DNA of 64,000 nt from Paragonimus skrjabini miyazakii. Its lineage: Eukaryota; Platyhelminthes; Trematoda; Plagiorchiida; Troglotrematidae. Within the stretch, counting starts at the first letter, position 1, and every line of letters starts with the position of its first letter. The notes below the pieces were generated by a model. That model saw only the letters and a list, made by a program, of their open reading frames with translations, ran no database searches and had not been told where the DNA came from. A program made the position numbers and the translations under genes. Shown here one piece after another: positions 1 to 10,333 of this stretch. The DNA lies in contig JTDE01000992.1 of NCBI GenBank assembly GCA_014338405.1, positions 12,870 to 76,869 on the forward strand. The letters are read 5' to 3'.

Positions 1-189
1 ACTTCAGCCATGGGATCACCCTTGAAAGGGAGACTGATAAATGCAAGTTTCTTATTCGCAGAAGGTGACTTAACTTTCAACTTTACCGCCTGCATCGCCT
101 TCTGAATGAAACGCATTGGGTAGCCATTCTGTATGAACACTTCTTGTAGAAATTCTAGCTCACCTTGTAGTATCCGATTACGCAACCCT
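1..189 (-). mobile_element. Penelope-like element fragment (C-terminal linker between RT and GIY-YIG)
   Basis: Read on the minus strand, this stretch is one open frame of about 60 codons, cut by the window edge. It contains the phrases ELEFLQEVFIQNGYP, FIQKAMQ and ISLPFKGD. These resemble the segment after the reverse transcriptase in Penelope-like elements, where a conserved L..EL..L......NGYP..FI block leads to a LPFKGD block before the GIY-YIG nuclease. A related but more damaged copy lies at 46380-46594. Upstream on the minus strand (above 190) the similarity stops abruptly, so the fragment appears 5'-truncated; the nuclease half would lie outside the window. The reading frame is undamaged here, suggesting a younger copy than the other one. 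The family assignment is from motif recall, not a search. Confidence 0.6.
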
Positions 190-799
190 GACCTCTGTGC
201 TCAGAAGAAGTTTGTGCGGACACTTAATCTACCCTGGCCCACAATCAGTCAAGCTCACGAATTGGAACAATGATTGCGTAACTGATAACACACACGCTAT
301 CCGTAACTTCTATTGACCGTTTTTCTGACTCATCCCAGTTACTGTTTTCATATTTATTGTGTTGTAATTAGCCTGATGATCAAACACAGAAAACAAGTCT
401 TGTTCGCTACCTTGTCGTTCTCATGACTTCATTGGGTATTTTCGAGCGCACTTCGGTAGGACACGATTCCCTGAAACTAAGCCTAAATTGCACTGTTTTA
501 TCGCACATCAAAACCCGTAGGAAATTACTGCAACGTTCGCGTAACCATACAGAACCACGTTAGCACATAATCTGACTAGTTAACCATGTACGTCAGACCC
601 CTTCGCACCGATGATGCCACCTCGTCTGGCAATGAGACCTGACCAATCTGTGTTGCTCCACAAACTCACTGACGGAGTGCGGATGAATGATCCAGGATTT
701 GTTTGAGTTCAAGTTGAGCGCGACCTTCTCTTCTATATAGACTTTCAAGCCGGCCTTTCTTGAAATCCACGATTCTAGCCTCACTCATAAGTAATACTC
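190..799. other. No recognisable gene
   Basis: Between the Penelope fragment and an old SINE copy. Only a 63-codon open frame on the minus strand (593-784) occurs, with no motif I recognise. Confidence 0.4.
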
Positions 800-1060
800 G
801 TTGGAGTTATTGATTGGAGGTAGCAAGCGGTAACTACGTCTCTTAATTAAACGATCGGGCAACCTGGTCATTACTCGCAAGTGACTGAGCATTCACAGAT
901 GATAGTTCAGTCATGCCTGTTTTAAGTTCAGAGGAGCAGTGGTCGTCACGTTTATCTTGTGAAAACGTGGATAAAGTTCAACTCCCGACAGTTGCAAGGA
1001 TGTGCACCAGTGATGAGTTCTAACAAGATAGAAACGCCGCACTCACCAACTAGCTGGTTA
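800..1060 (+). repeat. Degenerate tRNA-derived hammerhead SINE, copy 1
   Basis: This is an old copy of the repeat seen best at 10332-10589. Shared landmarks in order are the ATTGATTGGAG head, the ACGATCGGGCAACCTGG block, a GTTCAACTCCCG relic of the Pol III B box near 978-989, and a decayed hammerhead at about 1002-1044. In the ribozyme relic the core reads GTGATGA instead of CTGANGA, the GAAA box is kept at 1031-1034, and stem I no longer pairs fully. The copy should not self-cleave. Its boundaries are approximate. Confidence 0.6.
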
Positions 1061-2449
1061 ACAAACCGCTTTGACAATTACCCTTTCACGTATGGGGGTA
1101 CGTGAGCGTTGTTCGCCAGAGACGTGAACACTGACAAAAGACTGTTGCGGTCATGATCACAGATAGATCGCATAGCAGTCGGCTCAGCCCAGAGGTTATA
1201 CGTTCGTAACTATGAGGTAATCAATTAGAATTCGAACGAGAAAAGTGTAAGGAGTACTTGTCAGGTGTAACTAGTGAACAAAATGTTCAGTTGCGGTGAG
1301 GTGTGAAAACCCAACGAATACTGGGAACAAGTCGCAAAAGCTGTAAACACGAGGAATATTTCGAAGAAGCTGTGCAACGGAATTGGATTTCTGACAAGTT
1401 GGTTAAGTTTATGAACACATGGCGCTAGATTTCGCCTGGTTCTGAATGTGATGACAACCGTAGAGAATGCAAACTAAATAAAAACTTGCGCAAATACCGC
1501 GAGTGTCACTTGGTCGAACAACTAGAAGAGCGTAGCAAACCTTTTTGTCTGGGAATTGTAGAAAGTTATTTTCTCTTATTCTTGTGCTGGCCGAGGAGCC
1601 GATGTATGTGAGACGCTAACGCAGTTGATGCGAACCCTGTTTGTATGTCCGTACCCCGTAAACATGTTTATACCTCTCCATCTTTCCGAGGCGGTAACAA
1701 TTCTGCTCTCACCAGACACAGGCTCCGGTCGGTTGTCATGCGGATGTACATCTCCCGAAGTTTGTGCTTATTGAGTAGACCACGCCGATACCATCGTCAT
1801 CGAGGAAGGGTCCTGTGACCCTGGCCGCTAATTCCAACGTGACGTATAATTTTACCTGCATCTACAGAAACAGATACGTTAACCGTACGTCAAGACAACT
1901 GTAAGTACACCTCAATGGGCTGACTGATTCGGCTAACAGAACTTTGTGTAGTGTTATTGCTAGACATCTGAAAGGAACTGGAAACAAAATGGAAGCATCT
2001 ATGGCCTTTCAAAAACAAACAATTCACTTATCACCGGACGATCACGCCAACTTGACGGGTGTGATGAACATTCTAAAGAACAGCTCGACTGAACTCAACC
2101 CGATCACGTAGTCAACAAGACCCGTATGGTTAGTTTTTGCTCAACGGAAGGGGGAGTGGCCATAGTGATTTATAGTTATTGAGATGTAACAATGTTCCTG
2201 GACCAGTTCTCCCCTACTCATCTCTTTTCATGGATGTTGGAGATAGGTTGATATAAGAAATGACAAAACTCATTCAGACGGTTTGGTGAATTGAAGACAT
2301 CTCGTGGTTAGTGCCTAACACCTTTTTATTCCGTTTTTTAAAAGCAAGCCCAAAGTCAGCTCAATATCTGGGTTCAAGTTGCATACTGGCCTTTTTTATG
2401 CCGTGTCATAGAAACTGAAATCTGCAAAGCACACGTGGGATTCTTATGC
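1061..2449. other. No recognisable gene
   Basis: I see no long open frame, RNA gene or repeat family member in this stretch. It may contain eroded transposon sequence beyond my ability to recognise. Confidence 0.35.
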
Positions 2450-3445
2450 TATGCAGAGTGGATTGACCACATTTTTACTCTACGATGAGTCTCCGACCAT
2501 CGACTCTTTTTTTCTGGCAGCCGATGGTCGTGGTTCTTTTAGAGGTAATGCCTGTTTTCGAATCGATTGTTCACAAAGTTCCCTGGAGCCGAATTCTTCG
2601 CAAAGGAGTCCTAGAGACATGTGAATCTGTACAGATCGCTGTGTGCTCACTCTATAAACAGGGTGAGGGTTTGTGGTCCACCTTCTCGGGTGTTCATCGC
2701 TCTTAAAGGTGCTCACCGGATGTATCCGACCTTCCCTTTTCCGTTCTGTTTTGTTATGGGTAGCGTACTGGTGGATGCTCTTGGTGCTGAGTTTCTTCTT
2801 GCCACCAAGTTGACCGAGGGTGTGTTTGGATAACATGTTCTTGTTCACCTAATCTATCGAAAACATACAGGCTATGCTGAACACGGTGAATGACCGGGCT
2901 GGGTTATCTGTGATGCGCTTCGTACCTTCAAAGTGCAAGGTGTTGTTTTAAACTGGAGCGTTCCTCTTCCTACGTTCTTTATTGCAAGCAACCTGCTTGA
3001 GCCTGTGGACAGTGTAACATAATGTGGAGTAACATTATCTCTTCACTATTTAACGTTTTTGAAGGTGAAGGTAAATACAAATGGTGCCTTTATCGACCTG
3101 CGTCATCTGTGGAATCGAAAGTGCGTCCGGTTATATTTGAAGTGGGAGGTATATAATATTAGTGTGCCTTGTGTTTTACTCTGCGGTTGAAGCACATGGT
3201 CTATTCTTGACGAAGATACCACCACCCCTACTGTGTTCAACCGTCGTTGTCTCCGCCAATTAGTTCACATCAAATGGGATAATAGTGTGAGCAACACAGT
3301 CGTTCGCTAGCGCTGATCGGGTCACATATTCCGCATGCCAGCCTAACTTTTCCCTCACTTGATCTTATTTTGTGAGACCATCAGTATCTGGGTAAGACCG
3401 CACGGTGGTCATGCAACGATGTGGTCACGTAATATAGAGGCCTTG
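2450..3445 (+). pseudogene. Old RTE-type reverse transcriptase relic
   Basis: Conceptual translation across several frames gives ordered RTE landmarks: WIDHIFTLR near 2455-2490, CAHSINRVRV near 2640-2670, FPFCFVM near 2735-2760, MRFVPSKCKVLF near 2915-2950, then AFIDLRHLWNRK near 3085-3120, VFNRRCLRQLVHIKW near 3235-3280 and SGHIFRMPA near 3315-3345. The order matches the palm, thumb and C-terminal region of the RTE element at 5057-6493. Stops and frameshifts interrupt it repeatedly and the YADD box is not clearly preserved, so it is long dead. It differs enough from the element at 4123-6488 to be a different subfamily. Confidence 0.7.
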
Positions 3446-3649
3446 GTTATTGCGTTGAGCGAATTTGTTAGGTATCACCTGCCCGGTTCGAGTTCTAGTG
3501 ATCACTCAACGCGCTGGTTATAAACCCTGTTCTATATTTAGAGCACTGGGTTCCCTGGATCCTATTAATCAAAACAGCAAGAAGACAAACGTTGCAGAAT
3601 GTTGACATTTCGATTTACCTCATCAGCCGCATACAACATACAAAGAGAA

Positions 3650-4031
3650 TATAGATTGACCATCACCCACAATTGATCTCAGCTGTCTCATTCACATAGA
3701 CTTCCCAGTCAGCCCTTTTCCAAAAGAAGCACTAGACTCAAGTTTCACTCTCATTAGAGCTCATCAGTAGTGCATACCCTTGCAACTGCCGGAACTAGAA
3801 CTCCGACCACGCTTTTATGAGGCAACCGTGTTTACCACTGCGCCATTGACCTCGCATTAGGCATGACCGAATTATCGTATGTGAACGCCCAACCACTTTC
3901 GCTTGTGAGTAACGATCAGGTTGCCCGATCGTCTCGATAAGAGACACAGTTACTGTATGTTAACTCCAATCGATAACCCCGCGATTAGGACTTCCTAGAC
4001 GGGTCGAAATCTCCGATCTCATTAAACCTGT
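3650..4031 (-). repeat. tRNA-derived hammerhead SINE, copy 2 (near full length)
   Basis: Minus-strand copy. Reading its sense strand from 4031 down, it contains the GGGGTTATCGATTGGAG head, a tRNA-like block with A box (TGGCGCAGTGG) and a B box that has drifted, then an intact hammerhead motif (3729-3773), the GGCTGACTGG-like spacer and the terminal CAATTGTGGGTGATG block. The tRNA-derived head implies an internal Pol III promoter. A second, partial minus-strand unit end follows at 4081-4122. The ribozyme is listed separately. Confidence 0.8.
3729..3773 (-). ncRNA. Minimal type I hammerhead ribozyme, intact core
   Basis: The sense strand has stem I GCACTA/TAGTGC (6 of 6 pairs), core CTGATGA, stem II GCTCT-AATG-AGAGT, core GAAA, a tiny self-complementary stem III, and the cleavage triplet GTC immediately before TAGTGC. 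All invariant hammerhead residues are present. The closing pair of stem II is G-U rather than the usual G-C, which may slow it. The architecture (open stem I, very short palindromic stem III) is the known minimal schistosome-type hammerhead, which often works as a dimer through stem III. Self-cleavage is inferred, not shown. Confidence 0.8.
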
Positions 4032-4080
4032 TAGGCGATATTTTAAATTAAAGATTAATAGTGTGGGATTTGGTTATTTT

Positions 4081-4184
4081 CAAGTTGGACATCACCCACA
4101 ATTATTGCAGCCGTCGCATTCCCGAGTCTAGTGCTTTTCGAAAGAAGCCGACTGGAAAGTCTATTGGAATGCGACAGCTACAAT
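4081..4184. repeat. Inverted junction of two SINE fragments at the 5' edge of the RTE
   Basis: 4081-4122 matches the 3' end of the SINE on the minus strand (CATCACCCACAATT through GTCGCATTCC). At 4123 the sequence switches to the plus-strand SINE starting at CGAGTC|TAGTGC, which is the hammerhead cleavage site, and continues through AAGCCGACTGGAAAGTC and GCGACAGCT to about 4184. RTE-specific sequence follows. Whether the second part belongs to the RTE 5' untranslated region or to an interrupted SINE cannot be decided from one copy. Confidence 0.65.
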
Positions 4185-6488
4185 CCCCCACTGTCCTAAC
4201 AAATTTCGTTCTCAGGCCCCTCCCGACCTCCATTTCTGATAGTTACTCCACAGGTCTTACAACAGATGTAGCTAACCGTAGTAACACTGAGCCGGTAAAT
4301 TCCGTCTCTTGCCATTCAGCCTCATGCCTCCCTCGCCCCTTGCTTAGACCTAGAATGCGAATTAATGTGGGTGCCTTCAACGTTCGCACTCTAAAACAAA
4401 TAGGTCAACGGGCCGCTCTTGCACGAACGTTAGACTTGTTGCATGTTGATGTCTGTTGCATGTCGGAAACTAGAATCCAGGACAGTAGTCAGCGTATGGA
4501 ACTAACAGCACCCGCATTGTCTACTCGATACTGGTTATACACTTCGGGTGACTCCACAGCCGCTGGAGTAGGTATAGTCCTTAGCCCGACGGCCGCAGAC
4601 GCATTGATTGACAGGATTCCTGTTAACAATAGACTTTGTGCTGTCCGCTTGGCAGGTTCCATTAAGGCCAGCTCTAGACGCAAGACTCAGGAATCTATTC
4701 ATTGTGTCCGCTTACGCTCCTATTGACTGTTGTGACGTCGGCGTCAAAGACGCGTTTTATTCAGATCTAGCCTCTCTCCTTCGGTCGACACATGGCTCTG
4801 ATATAGTCGTTCTGGTCGGAGATATGAATGCTCAGGTCGGCCGCCTTGGTGAGGCCGAATCTCGTTTAAGTGTTAGGTTTGGGATAGCGTCACATCGGTC
4901 AGATAATGGTGGGCGATTGTTGCAGCTGTGCGCTGAGCATAAGCTATTTTTAGCCAGCACTAGTTTTAGGCGTCGTTCACGTCATTGCTATACTTGGCGC
5001 CCGCCTTCTCCGAATCAGGCCTGGCCTCAGATAGACCACATAGCTGTTAGTTACAGGTGGCGTGGTTCCATCCAAGACTGTCGTTCTTTGAGGGTCAATT
5101 TAGCTGGCCTACTGCTTCTACTGTGCTACCTCCACAAACTTCTGATGTAACGCTCTGGTCTGTAGATTTAGAACCACCCACTGAGACTGAGGTTCGCAAT
5201 TGCATCTCGGTTCTTAATCGTAATAAGGCTGCCGGTCCAGATGATCTCGTGCCGGCACTTTTTAAGAAAGGTAGAGTGGTGTTGGTCGAGGCCTTGACTC
5301 AGTTGTTTCAACTTGTGTGGATGATGGAGACCATCCCTCCGTGCTGGAGTCACACGATAATAGTCCCCATATTCACGAAAGGTATCAGGAGCTCTTGCGA
5401 AAATCATAGAGGAATTAGTTTGACCCCAGTAATTTCTAGAGTTCTGGCATCCATTATACTCCGCCGACTCACTGCAGTTCAGGAGTTAAACATTAGAGAA
5501 GAACAGGCAGAGTTTCGCCCTGGCTGGGAATGTATAGATCACATTTTTACCCTTCGTCAAGTTTTGGAGCAGCGTCATGTGTACCACCGGCCAACAATTG
5601 CCGTATTTCTCGACTATAAAGGTGCGTTCGATTCGGTGGATCGATCTACACTTACAGAGTCGCTTAATCGCAGAGATGTACCGACCAAGTATGTGAACAT
5701 ACTGTCGGCGCTTTATTCCCATACTTCGGCTCGGGTTAGGGTTAACGGTGAGCTGTCTGACAGTTTCAGCATCAGGAGCGGCGCACGTTAAGGCTGTCCT
5801 CTTTCACCATTTTTGTTCAATTTCGTCATGGACGAAGTAATGGAGGATTGTCTCCGGCAGTCACAAGATGCCGATGTGGACCTCCTACCTGGTGGAAGGC
5901 TGACTGATCTTGATTATGCTGACGATAAGGTGTTGCTGTTTGACAACTTTCAGGCGGCGCAAGCAACGCTAAATGCAATTTCGCGTCCTGCTAAGTACTT
6001 CGGAATGCGCTTTGCAGCCTCGAAATGCAAAGTGCTTCTGCAAGATTGCTGTGATTACGTAGATTTAATGTTAGATAATGAAGTTATGGAGGTTGTTGAC
6101 CGGTTTGTGTACCTGGGAAGCTGCATCAGCGGCGGCGGTGGAGGTGTAGGTAACGAAATAGAGGCGCGTATTTCCAAGGCTAGAGCGGTGTTTACTAATC
6201 TGAGGCACTTATGGCGACAGAAAGTTATCTCTCTGAAGCTTAAAGGTCGCGTATATCAGACAACAGTGAGGGCTGTATTACTTTATGGCAGCGAAACCTG
6301 GCCATTCAGGGTTGAAGACCTGAACCGTCTTCAGGTGTTTGACCACCGATGTCTGCGTTCAATTGCTCGTATTGGGTGGCATCAGCGAGTGAGCAACGAG
6401 GAGGTTAGGAAGCGGGTGTTTGGCATTGATTGTCAAACGGGTTCTTTCGTTCATTCATTACATATGCACAGACTTAGATTTGTCAGAA
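4123..6488 (+). mobile_element. RTE-clade non-LTR retrotransposon, 3'-truncated (RTE-1)
   Basis: This element encodes an APE-type endonuclease followed by a reverse transcriptase, the RTE layout. Its end at about 6488 is abrupt: the related copy at 53478-55276 continues with GHVLMM and a long 3' untranslated region ending in ATG repeats, so RTE-1 lacks its 3' end. It is probably dead: there is a frame change in the endonuclease region, a likely deletion between endonuclease and RT near 5075-5100, and a TAA inside the conserved RQGC block. The preserved RT domain nevertheless makes it the best-kept element in the window. Confidence 0.85.
4343..5085 (+). pseudogene. RTE-1 APE-like endonuclease domain, frameshifted
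   Basis: The first half is read in the frame of 4061-4726 and contains INVGAFNVRTLKQIGQRAAL and the CCMSETRIQD block, which holds the metal-binding glutamate region of apurinic endonuclease-like LINE nucleases. After about 4660 the match moves to another frame (4608-5150) with FIVSAYAP, VVLVGDMNAQVGR (the GD.N motif), SDNGGRLLQLC, TWRPPSPNQ and QIDHIAVSYRWRG. The final catalytic SDH motif is absent, because the sequence jumps to pre-RT sequence just after. In the family this domain nicks the target DNA to prime reverse transcription. The frameshift and missing end make it nonfunctional. Confidence 0.8.
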
Positions 6489-6493
6489 GATAA
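5057..6493 (+). pseudogene. RTE-1 reverse transcriptase, one in-frame stop
   Basis: One reading frame carries the whole RT, interrupted only by a TAA at 5789-5791 exactly where the conserved RQGCPLSP motif expects glutamine, a single C-to-T change. Motifs in order are NKAAGPDDLVPALFK, IIVPIFTKG, ENHRGISL, FRPGWECIDHIFTLR, AVFLDYKGAFDSVDR (first catalytic aspartate), GCPLSPFLFNFVMD, LTDLDYADDKVLLF (YADD catalytic pair) and GMRFAASKCKVLLQD. The connection and C-terminal region follow with FVYLGSC, LRHLWRQ, LLYGSETWP and DHRCLRSIARIGWHQRVSN. It ends at RLRFVRR, short of the normal C terminus. In the family it copies the element RNA at the nicked target. Apart from the stop and the truncation it is well conserved. 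Confidence 0.88.
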
Positions 6494-8109
6494 ACAGGAA
6501 ACGACGGTATGACTAACCCCGTTGCAGGTCGAATCTTTGACATCTATTTTTTTGTGCGTATGAACTATTCCTGTTTCGCGTTATCCCAGCTGGACAGTTC
6601 ATGATCGTAGTTTGTTATCCATTCACTGTTGCGCGCTCTCTCTCTTGTGGTGCTGTTGCTTCGATGAATGTGACTGTTCTATTTCAAACATACACTCTAT
6701 CCTATTTTCACACCATCTCAAAGAACTTGGTTGCAGCTGCAACAATCGAACGCTTTGGCTGTACTGTATTAACCATACTTAACTAATGAACGACCTAATT
6801 TCCTGACCGATACTCAAATTGTTCACTACTGAGTCTCCTCTATATTAATTAATCTAGGACATATGTTTTCGTCTTTTATCCAACCTTGTACTTGAAGTCT
6901 CTCAGAAAGTGACAAACACCCGTTCGTCAGTTCCAGCCAAAGTTCACTCAGACGTACCTAGGGTGGCAACACTGTCCAGAACAGATCCAAATTCGAACTT
7001 GGGCAGTCTAAAGTTAGTCACCTCAGACTCGCGACGTGATATGGGACAGTCAACACGTACTGCCTCTACACCTTGTCCACAGAAGTCACCGCCTCGAGCC
7101 AAGCCGAGACACAACAGGCTGCTCTCTTCTTCCACGTGTCCCACCGGTCCTCCCTAGAATGTCGTCCAGATGTGGCATTACTTAACTGGATCTGAATCGT
7201 GGTTGGTAGTCAACTTGGTAATTTGTTGAACTCTTATTATTCTCCGTCCAATTTCTTTTTTCACGTGGGTTCATACGCATGATTTTCAAATCAAATTCAT
7301 ACCGCACACGATCTTATTTATTATCGACGTTTTGTATCACGTTTATCCAGTTCGTCGTTTTAAATGATTACACTCACCAGTGACATCCACCGTACATCAC
7401 CGAAAACTCCTATTGCTCAATTTCCATTTTTCTAAACTAATACAAATATTTGTTTACTTATTCATCTGCTTTTGATTTTCTTATCGCAAACAACAACAGG
7501 ATTGTTTTTGAACTTTGTTGGATCTTACATTTAATCCAATGAATCCAATCTTACGATTTTTGGGGGACAAATGAAAATGAATCTTCAGAGGGGATGACTA
7601 CTTAAACTAACATTTATACTCGAACCACAATCGATCGCCCTCATCCTTTCAATTGCATTGGGTTAACGTGTTCCTTCTACCATACTTCCTATTAACGTTC
7701 AATGAAGTATGCAAATCGGGGTACTCTGAAATTCTAATTCAATCAACTGTGCAACTATTTACATTCGTAGCTCATGCTGGTTTTTGGTCTCAGAAAAATG
7801 GACAAATGTTTTCAGATATACTGGCATGTGTTTCATGCTTCGCGCCATGTGTAACATCCAACAATGCGTGATTAACCGTTTTGGCTTAAAATGAATTAGT
7901 GTTAATCTCCTGAGTGGGGAATTTGAGTTTCACGCGGTTACCACTTACAGTTCAAGAGTTCACAATAATGACTCGTCGCGATTCCGGTAGGGGATGGCGG
8001 CCTCCAAGTTTACTGGGACACATCAACTCAGCCTTCTTCAGTCGATTTATCTGAGATCTCACCTAAGGACATAAACTATTCGTGACAGGATGCTACTGGA
8101 TCTTCCAGA
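6489..8109. other. No confident gene
   Basis: Short open frames only. A plus frame of 82 codons (6909-7157), rich in Ser, Pro, Arg and Thr, has no recognised motif. The right part may be eroded upstream sequence of LINE-A, but I see no convincing endonuclease start. Confidence 0.35.
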
Positions 8110-9038
8110 ATCGGTTTCGCCAGAAATTGCTGCCACTCAAAACGTCCCTTGTTTAGTTGATATGATTTATAGATCGTCTTCTGTGCTCAAGGGTGCCAAT
8201 ATGGCCTTACACAGCGCTCTGCGAACAGTATCATCATTAGGTTATACTCAAACATTGATAGAAAGATTTTAAGCACCGGGAGCTAGACTTCATAAACCGT
8301 CTAGTCAGTAATGCAATCTCCTTCTCTGTCGACAATTTCTTCGAAGCACTGATGATAGCTGGACTTTTCCAGCACTTTCAGGATCATACGAGGTGGCTAA
8401 TGGGACAGATGCCGTCTTGTCTTGATTACGTTCTTACCAACGAGATTGACATGATAGGTAATCTAGTTGTCACAACTCCATTTGGTCGTAGTAATCACGG
8501 GAAAATTGGGTTGATCTGTCTGCACAAAATACAGGTCTAAATGCTTATCTCAAGGCACATTTCACAGGGTTGAAGGCAGCTTAGCAACGTTGGTTGGCCT
8601 GAATCTTTTATCACACTCAGCTTGGATGATCACTGGTAGCGCATCATTGAAGAAATCTCCAATGCCGTCAACAACCGTGTTACAGTTAAGTACCCCCAAC
8701 GTAGTAGAACGCCGAGACGCCTGCGAAGTAGGGATAAACGTTTGATTACATTGAAACGCTAAGCCTGGAACAGGTGAAAACTAGAACAAAATGAACTTGT
8801 GTTTTTTGATTATGTCATGTGGCCAACCGTACCACGGCGGCTGTCAGAAAGGGTCGATTTTTCTATCTAGGCGGTCTTACCCAAAGGCTGAAGGTGAATC
8901 TTAAGGTTTTCTGCAGCGAAGTCATAACACCCCCAAAGAGTAAGGACGTTTCGCAACCCAAAATCTCTGGCGGATCTATTGGCGCAAAAGGTATTTATAA
9001 CCAAAAGATGACAACGTCATTAAAAATACATATTTAAG
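8110..9038 (+). pseudogene. LINE-A (CR1/Jockey-like): endonuclease C-terminal half and linker
   Basis: Conceptual translation shows MIYRSSS..KGANMALHSALRTVSSLGY at 8160-8250, matching the block before the GDFN motif of CR1-type endonucleases. Then come FQHFQDHTRWLMGQMPSCLDYVLTNE and FGRSNHGK at 8370-8505, the region that in active elements reads PTR.R....LDLVLTNE....PPLGKSDH. The catalytic SDH has become SNH. A linker with RLKVNLKVFC..V (8885-8930) matches the K.NPK.FW.Y block between endonuclease and RT. The element stops at about 9038, where SINE copies are inserted, and its RT resumes near 10600. Multiple frames and stops show it is dead. Confidence 0.75.
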
Positions 9039-9336
9039 ATTAAACTTCATCCATAATTAATCACAACTTTCCCATTCCCATAGACTTTCCAGTTGGCCTC
9101 TTTCGAAAAGAACAAGCACTAGACTCGAGTTTCGCTCTCATTAGAGCTCATATGTAATGCATATCATTGCCACTGCCGGAACTAGAACTCCGGCCATGCT
9201 TTCATGAGGCCATCGTGTTTACCACTGCCCATTGACCTCACATTAGATATGGTCGAATTATCATATGTGAACGCTCAACCATTTTCGCTTGTGAGTAACG
9301 ATCAGGTTGCCCGATCGTCTCGATAGAAGATACCGT
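9039..9336 (-). repeat. Hammerhead SINE, copy 3 (left arm of an inverted pair)
   Basis: Minus-strand copy that starts with the 3'-terminal block (CATCCATAATTAATC) and runs through spacer, ribozyme, tRNA-like part and head, stopping at the GATCGTCTCGAT block. It is followed immediately by a plus-strand piece at 9337. The ribozyme (9116-9160) has lost part of its core. Confidence 0.8.
9116..9160 (-). ncRNA. Hammerhead ribozyme relic (core mutated to CATATGA)
   Basis: Sense strand: the 3' half is intact (stem II GCTCT-AATG-AGAGC, GAAA, ACTCGAGTC, TAGTGC). The CTGANGA box reads CATATGA, so two essential bases are lost, and stem I has one mismatch (GCATTA against TAGTGC). It is predicted inactive. 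Confidence 0.75.
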
Positions 9337-9465
9337 TGATGGTAAACACGGTTGTCTCATAAAAGCATGGCCAGAGTTCTAGTCCCGACATTGGTGAGGA
9401 TATGCACTACTGACGAGCTCTAGTGAAAGCGAAACTTGAGTCTAGTGCTTCTTCGATGCGACCGT
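9337..9465 (+). repeat. Hammerhead SINE, copy 4 (right arm, 5'-truncated)
   Basis: Plus-strand copy starting inside the tRNA-like region (GATGGTAAACACGG). It keeps a weak B box (AGTTCTAGTCCC), the ribozyme at 9404-9448 and a short 3' stub. It forms a head-to-head pair with copy 3. Confidence 0.75.
9404..9448 (+). ncRNA. Minimal type I hammerhead ribozyme, intact core
   Basis: Stem I is GCACTA/TAGTGC with all six pairs, core CTGACGA, stem II GCTCT-AGTG-AAAGC with one C-A mismatch, core GAAA, short stem III ACTTGAGT, cleavage triplet GTC with predicted cleavage after 9442. All invariant residues are present. The weakened stem II may lower activity. Confidence 0.8.
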
Positions 9466-9951
9466 GTACTGCCTGGCTCGTGTCAACGAGTCCGAACACG
9501 ATGTGTTGCGTCATTCCCGTTTCAAACCTCTCATAACGTGAACACGTGTAAGCGTCTGATGGCTTTTGGTTCGATAGTGTTCGTGGCCAATGACAACCCC
9601 AAACGATAATCGGGATAATATGTGCATACGTGTGTGGGGGGAATGCCAGACAGGACGGTACAGACACTAACTGTGTCGGATGAGCTGGACTTGCCAGCCG
9701 TGTCGGATGCACAGTGTATGAGCACCGCTGCTTATCGAGATTACTTTACAGTTTGAAATATAGGGTAAAAGGTCACAAAACGTCAAAATGAGTTGAGGTA
9801 TCAAATACGATGTATCAACGCAGTTATTGGCGCAGAGGCAAAGATGTCAGTTATATGTCCTATCAAGAGGACACCTACAGATCTTGCAATACAAATGCAC
9901 AGGAGGCCAGCACTCTGGGCAAACAGTGCGTAAGTGTGCATAACTGTAATT
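9466..9951. other. Unassigned segment trapped between two inverted SINE pairs
   Basis: About 480 bp between SINE copies, inside the broken LINE-A. It has a 101-codon minus-strand frame (9407-9712) without recognisable motifs. It does not match the rest of LINE-A that I can read, so it may be an older insertion or LINE-A sequence too eroded to identify. Confidence 0.4.
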
Positions 9952-10333
9952 CCAAGTTGAACATCACCCACAATTAATCGCAGCTGTCGCATCCCCATAG
10001 ACTTTCCAGTCGGCCCCTTTAGAAAAAAAGCACTAGACTCGAGTTTCGCTCTCGTTAGAACGCGTCAGTAGTGCATATCATCGCCACTGCCGGGACTTGA
10101 ACCATAGACATGCTGTTCTTGAGGCAACCGTGTTTACCACTGCGCCATTGACCTCACGTTAGGCACGACCGAATTATCATATGTGAACGCTCAACCACTT
10201 TCACTTGTGAGTAATGATCAGATTGCCCGATCGTCTCGAAATGGAGACACAGTTACTGTCTGTTAACTCCAATCGATAACCCCGTGATTAGGACTTCCTA
10301 GACAGGTCGAGATCTCCGATCTCATTAAACCTG
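9952..10333 (-). repeat. Hammerhead SINE, copy 5 (left arm of a long palindrome)
   Basis: Near-complete minus-strand copy from the CATCACCCACAATTAATC end to the GATCTCATTAAACCTG head. The tRNA-like part shows A box (TGGCGCAGTGG) and B box (GGTTCAAGTCC) on its sense strand. With copy 6 it makes an inverted repeat with arms of about 245 bp and a spacer of about 135 bp. Both arms share diagnostic bases (AACAGCATGTC and the A-to-C change in the ribozyme) not seen in other copies. Confidence 0.85.
10030..10074 (-). ncRNA. Hammerhead ribozyme, core A9 changed to C
   Basis: Identical on its sense strand to 10458-10502: stem I 6 of 6 pairs, core CTGACGC where CTGACGA is required, stem II GTTCT-AACG-AGAGC (with a U-G pair), GAAA, palindromic ACTCGAGT stem III, GTC cleavage triplet. 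The lost final A of the first core box should strongly impair cleavage. Confidence 0.8.
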
